Source: Fodinibacter sp035633415
Lineage (GTDB): Bacteria; Actinomycetota; Actinomycetes; Actinomycetales; Dermatophilaceae
Length of the DNA stretch: 13,663 nt
Assembly (NCBI GenBank): GCA_035633415.1
Contig: DASQEZ010000109.1
Location: forward strand, 1-13,663
Direction: 5' to 3'
Every line of letters starts with the position of its first letter. Position 1 is the first letter of the stretch. Below, one piece after another: positions 12,782-13,663 of this stretch. The notes under the pieces are model-generated. The model searched no databases. It was not told the DNA's origin and worked only from the letters and a program-made list of their open reading frames with translations. Made by a program: the position numbers and the translations under genes.

Positions 12782-13384
12782 GTGCGCAGACAGGGCACGG
12801 TGTCGAACTGGAACGACGAGCGCGGTTTCGGCTTCATCACGCCGGCACACCAGGGCCCCCGGGTCTTCGTGCACATCAGCGCGCTGCCGCGCGGCAGGAG
12901 GCCCGCCGTCGGCGACGTCGTCTCGTACGTCGAGGTGCGTGACGAACGTGACCGGCTCCGCGCCGACGAGGTGCACCGGACCGGCCCGGACCCGTCGCGT
13001 GCCGCCCGCAGGCGGGGCCTCGCGGGCCCCCTGGCGCTAACCCTCGGCTTCCTGGCTGCTCTCGCCGTTCTCGCCGCAGTCGGCCGGCTGCCCGTCGTGG
13101 TGCTGGTCGCCTACGTCGTGATCAGCCTCGTGTCGTTCTACATGTACGGCGCGGACAAGGCGGCCGCACAGCGCGGTGACTGGCGGGTCTCGGAGCCGGC
13201 CCTCCACCTCACCGACCTCCTCGGTGGCTGGCCGGGTGGTCTCGTCGCTCGGCACGCGTACCGGCACAAGACCCGCAAGCAGCCGTTCCGCACGGTCTTC
13301 TGGTGCACCGTCGTCGTCAACGTCGCGGTGCTCGCGACGCTTCTCGTCCTGGGGACGGACTGGCTCGACATCCTGGTGAGCTAG
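12782..13384 (+). CDS. Cold-shock-domain / DUF1294 membrane fusion protein
   Basis: A 200-residue protein. Residues 1-66 form a cold-shock domain with the nucleic-acid-binding motifs GFGFIT (15-20, RNP1) and VFVHIS (28-33, RNP2), so it can bind single-stranded RNA or DNA. Residues about 82-101 and 103-123 are membrane helices. Residues 118-175 are DUF1294 (SFYMYGADKAAAQRGDWRVSE in short parts, then LLGGWPGGLVARHAYRHKTRKQPFR), and a last helix at about 174-192 ends the protein. The fold predicts a nucleic-acid-binding domain on the inner face of the membrane. The combination is known in bacteria, but its role is not established. The GTG start has the ribosome site GGAGGG with 3 nt spacing. Confidence 0.88.
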   Translation: MRRQGTVSNWNDERGFGFITPAHQGPRVFVHISALPRGRRPAVGDVVSYVEVRDERDRLRADEVHRTGPDPSRAARRRGLAGPLALTLGFLAALAVLAAVGRLPVVVLVAYVVISLVSFYMYGADKAAAQRGDWRVSEPALHLTDLLGGWPGGLVARHAYRHKTRKQPFRTVFWCTVVVNVAVLATLLVLGTDWLDILVS

Positions 13385-13403
13385 AGGAGCCCGTGCGGCC
13401 CTC

Positions 13404-13459
13404 ACGCGAACGTGGGTGAGAACCTTCGTCCGGGCGCAGGTCTTCACCCACGTTTGCGT
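13404..13459. terminator. Long inverted repeat between converging genes
   Basis: ACGCGAACGTGGGTGA (13404-13419) pairs with 13444-13459 over 16 bp with one G-T wobble. With two further mismatches the arms extend to 22 bp (13404-13425 with 13438-13459) around a 12-nt loop. It fills most of the 90-bp gap between the cold-shock/DUF1294 gene and the opposite-strand hemerythrin-like gene, so a bidirectional terminator is the likely role. No T run is present. Confidence 0.7.
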
Positions 13460-13474
13460 CTGGGGACGCGGGCC

Positions 13475-13663
13475 TCAGCGGTAGAAGCCGTGCCGGGCCA
13501 GCGGGTGCAGCAGCTCACGCTCCTCGTAGGCCAGGTGCGACAGGAGAGTGTCGGTGAGCAGGTCCACCACCCGCTGCAGCCGCTCGAGCGCCCCCGGCTC
13601 GTCGGCCACCAGGGCCACGAGCGCCCGGTCGACGTCGTCGAGCACGTCGTGGATCACCTCGTG
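13475..13663 (-). CDS. Hemerythrin-like HHE domain protein, 3' part
   Basis: The frame is open to the window edge and ends at TGA 13477-13475, so only the last 62 residues are seen and the true start lies outside. The segment is helical, with VVDLLTDTLLSHLAYEERELLHPLARHG (key part SHLAYEERELLHPL). A His followed by Tyr-Glu-Glu and then Leu-Leu-His-Pro-Leu is the C-terminal metal-binding helix pattern of hemerythrin HHE domains, which hold a di-iron centre for oxygen or NO sensing or handling. The N-terminal His ligands are not in view. The call rests on this single motif. Confidence 0.72.
   Translation of the reverse strand, partial: HEVIHDVLDDVDRALVALVADEPGALERLQRVVDLLTDTLLSHLAYEERELLHPLARHGFYR

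Noticed and set aside
1..13663. CRISPR array, phage, transposon, defence or antibiotic-cluster signature
   Set aside because: No regularly spaced repeats, integrase, transposase, nuclease-helicase pair or synthase modules are seen; the gene content is chromosomal and even in composition.

Overview
This 13.7 kb window is high-GC DNA (about 72% G+C by eye) from an actinomycete chromosome. The gene content is housekeeping or conserved-accessory: monofunctional prephenate dehydratase, DUF4446, DUF5926, actinobacterial polyprenol-phosphate-sugar-type mannosyltransferases, and an ECF sigma factor paired with a DNA-alkyl-repair protein. The families and the TANNNT-type start sites suggest order Micrococcales, perhaps Intrasporangiaceae; that placement is inference. 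I see no phage, transposase, CRISPR, defence or toxin-antitoxin locus, rRNA or tRNA. No gap between genes exceeds about 190 bp.

Layout. (1) 1-1790: the 3' end of a META/HslJ-like gene converges on pheA, with an inverted pair of 31-bp palindrome-like repeats between them. pheA lies behind a DUF4446 membrane protein, with a 4-bp start/stop overlap. (2) 1844-2458: a TMEM165/GDT1 cation transporter whose 3' end overlaps the next gene on the opposite strand. (3) 2425-8170: an envelope-glycosylation block. It holds a GT87 mannosyltransferase (-), a divergent 723-residue membrane protein with an alkaline-phosphatase-superfamily-like outer domain (+), an MptA/B-type alpha-1,6-mannosyltransferase (-) and a GT2 glycosyltransferase (-). 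(4) 8253-10538: a same-strand set of DUF5926, an anti-sigma-type ATPase and a glycerophosphodiester phosphodiesterase, separated from the GT2 gene by a 24-bp-stem hairpin. (5) 10678-11729: an ECF-type sigma factor and an O6-alkylguanine-DNA alkyltransferase (Ogt), overlapping by ATGA. (6) 11921-13384: a pentapeptide-repeat/DinB fusion and a cold-shock-domain/DUF1294 fusion. (7) 13475-13663: the C-terminal end of a hemerythrin-like protein.

How the genes work together. The GT2, GT87 and MptA/B-like proteins, with the divergent membrane hydrolase-like protein, plausibly build or modify a cell-envelope mannan or lipoglycan from polyprenol-linked sugars. The sigma factor and Ogt look like one transcription unit, possibly an alkylation-response pair. 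The rest are single conserved genes.

Three sequence-level signals stand out. Many genes begin 6-7 nt after a TANNNT box, which implies leaderless transcripts and corrects several start sites. The octamer GGATGCCG (or its complement) occurs 15 times, about one per kb and far above chance. Four strong intergenic inverted repeats with unrelated sequences sit at 3' ends or between genes.
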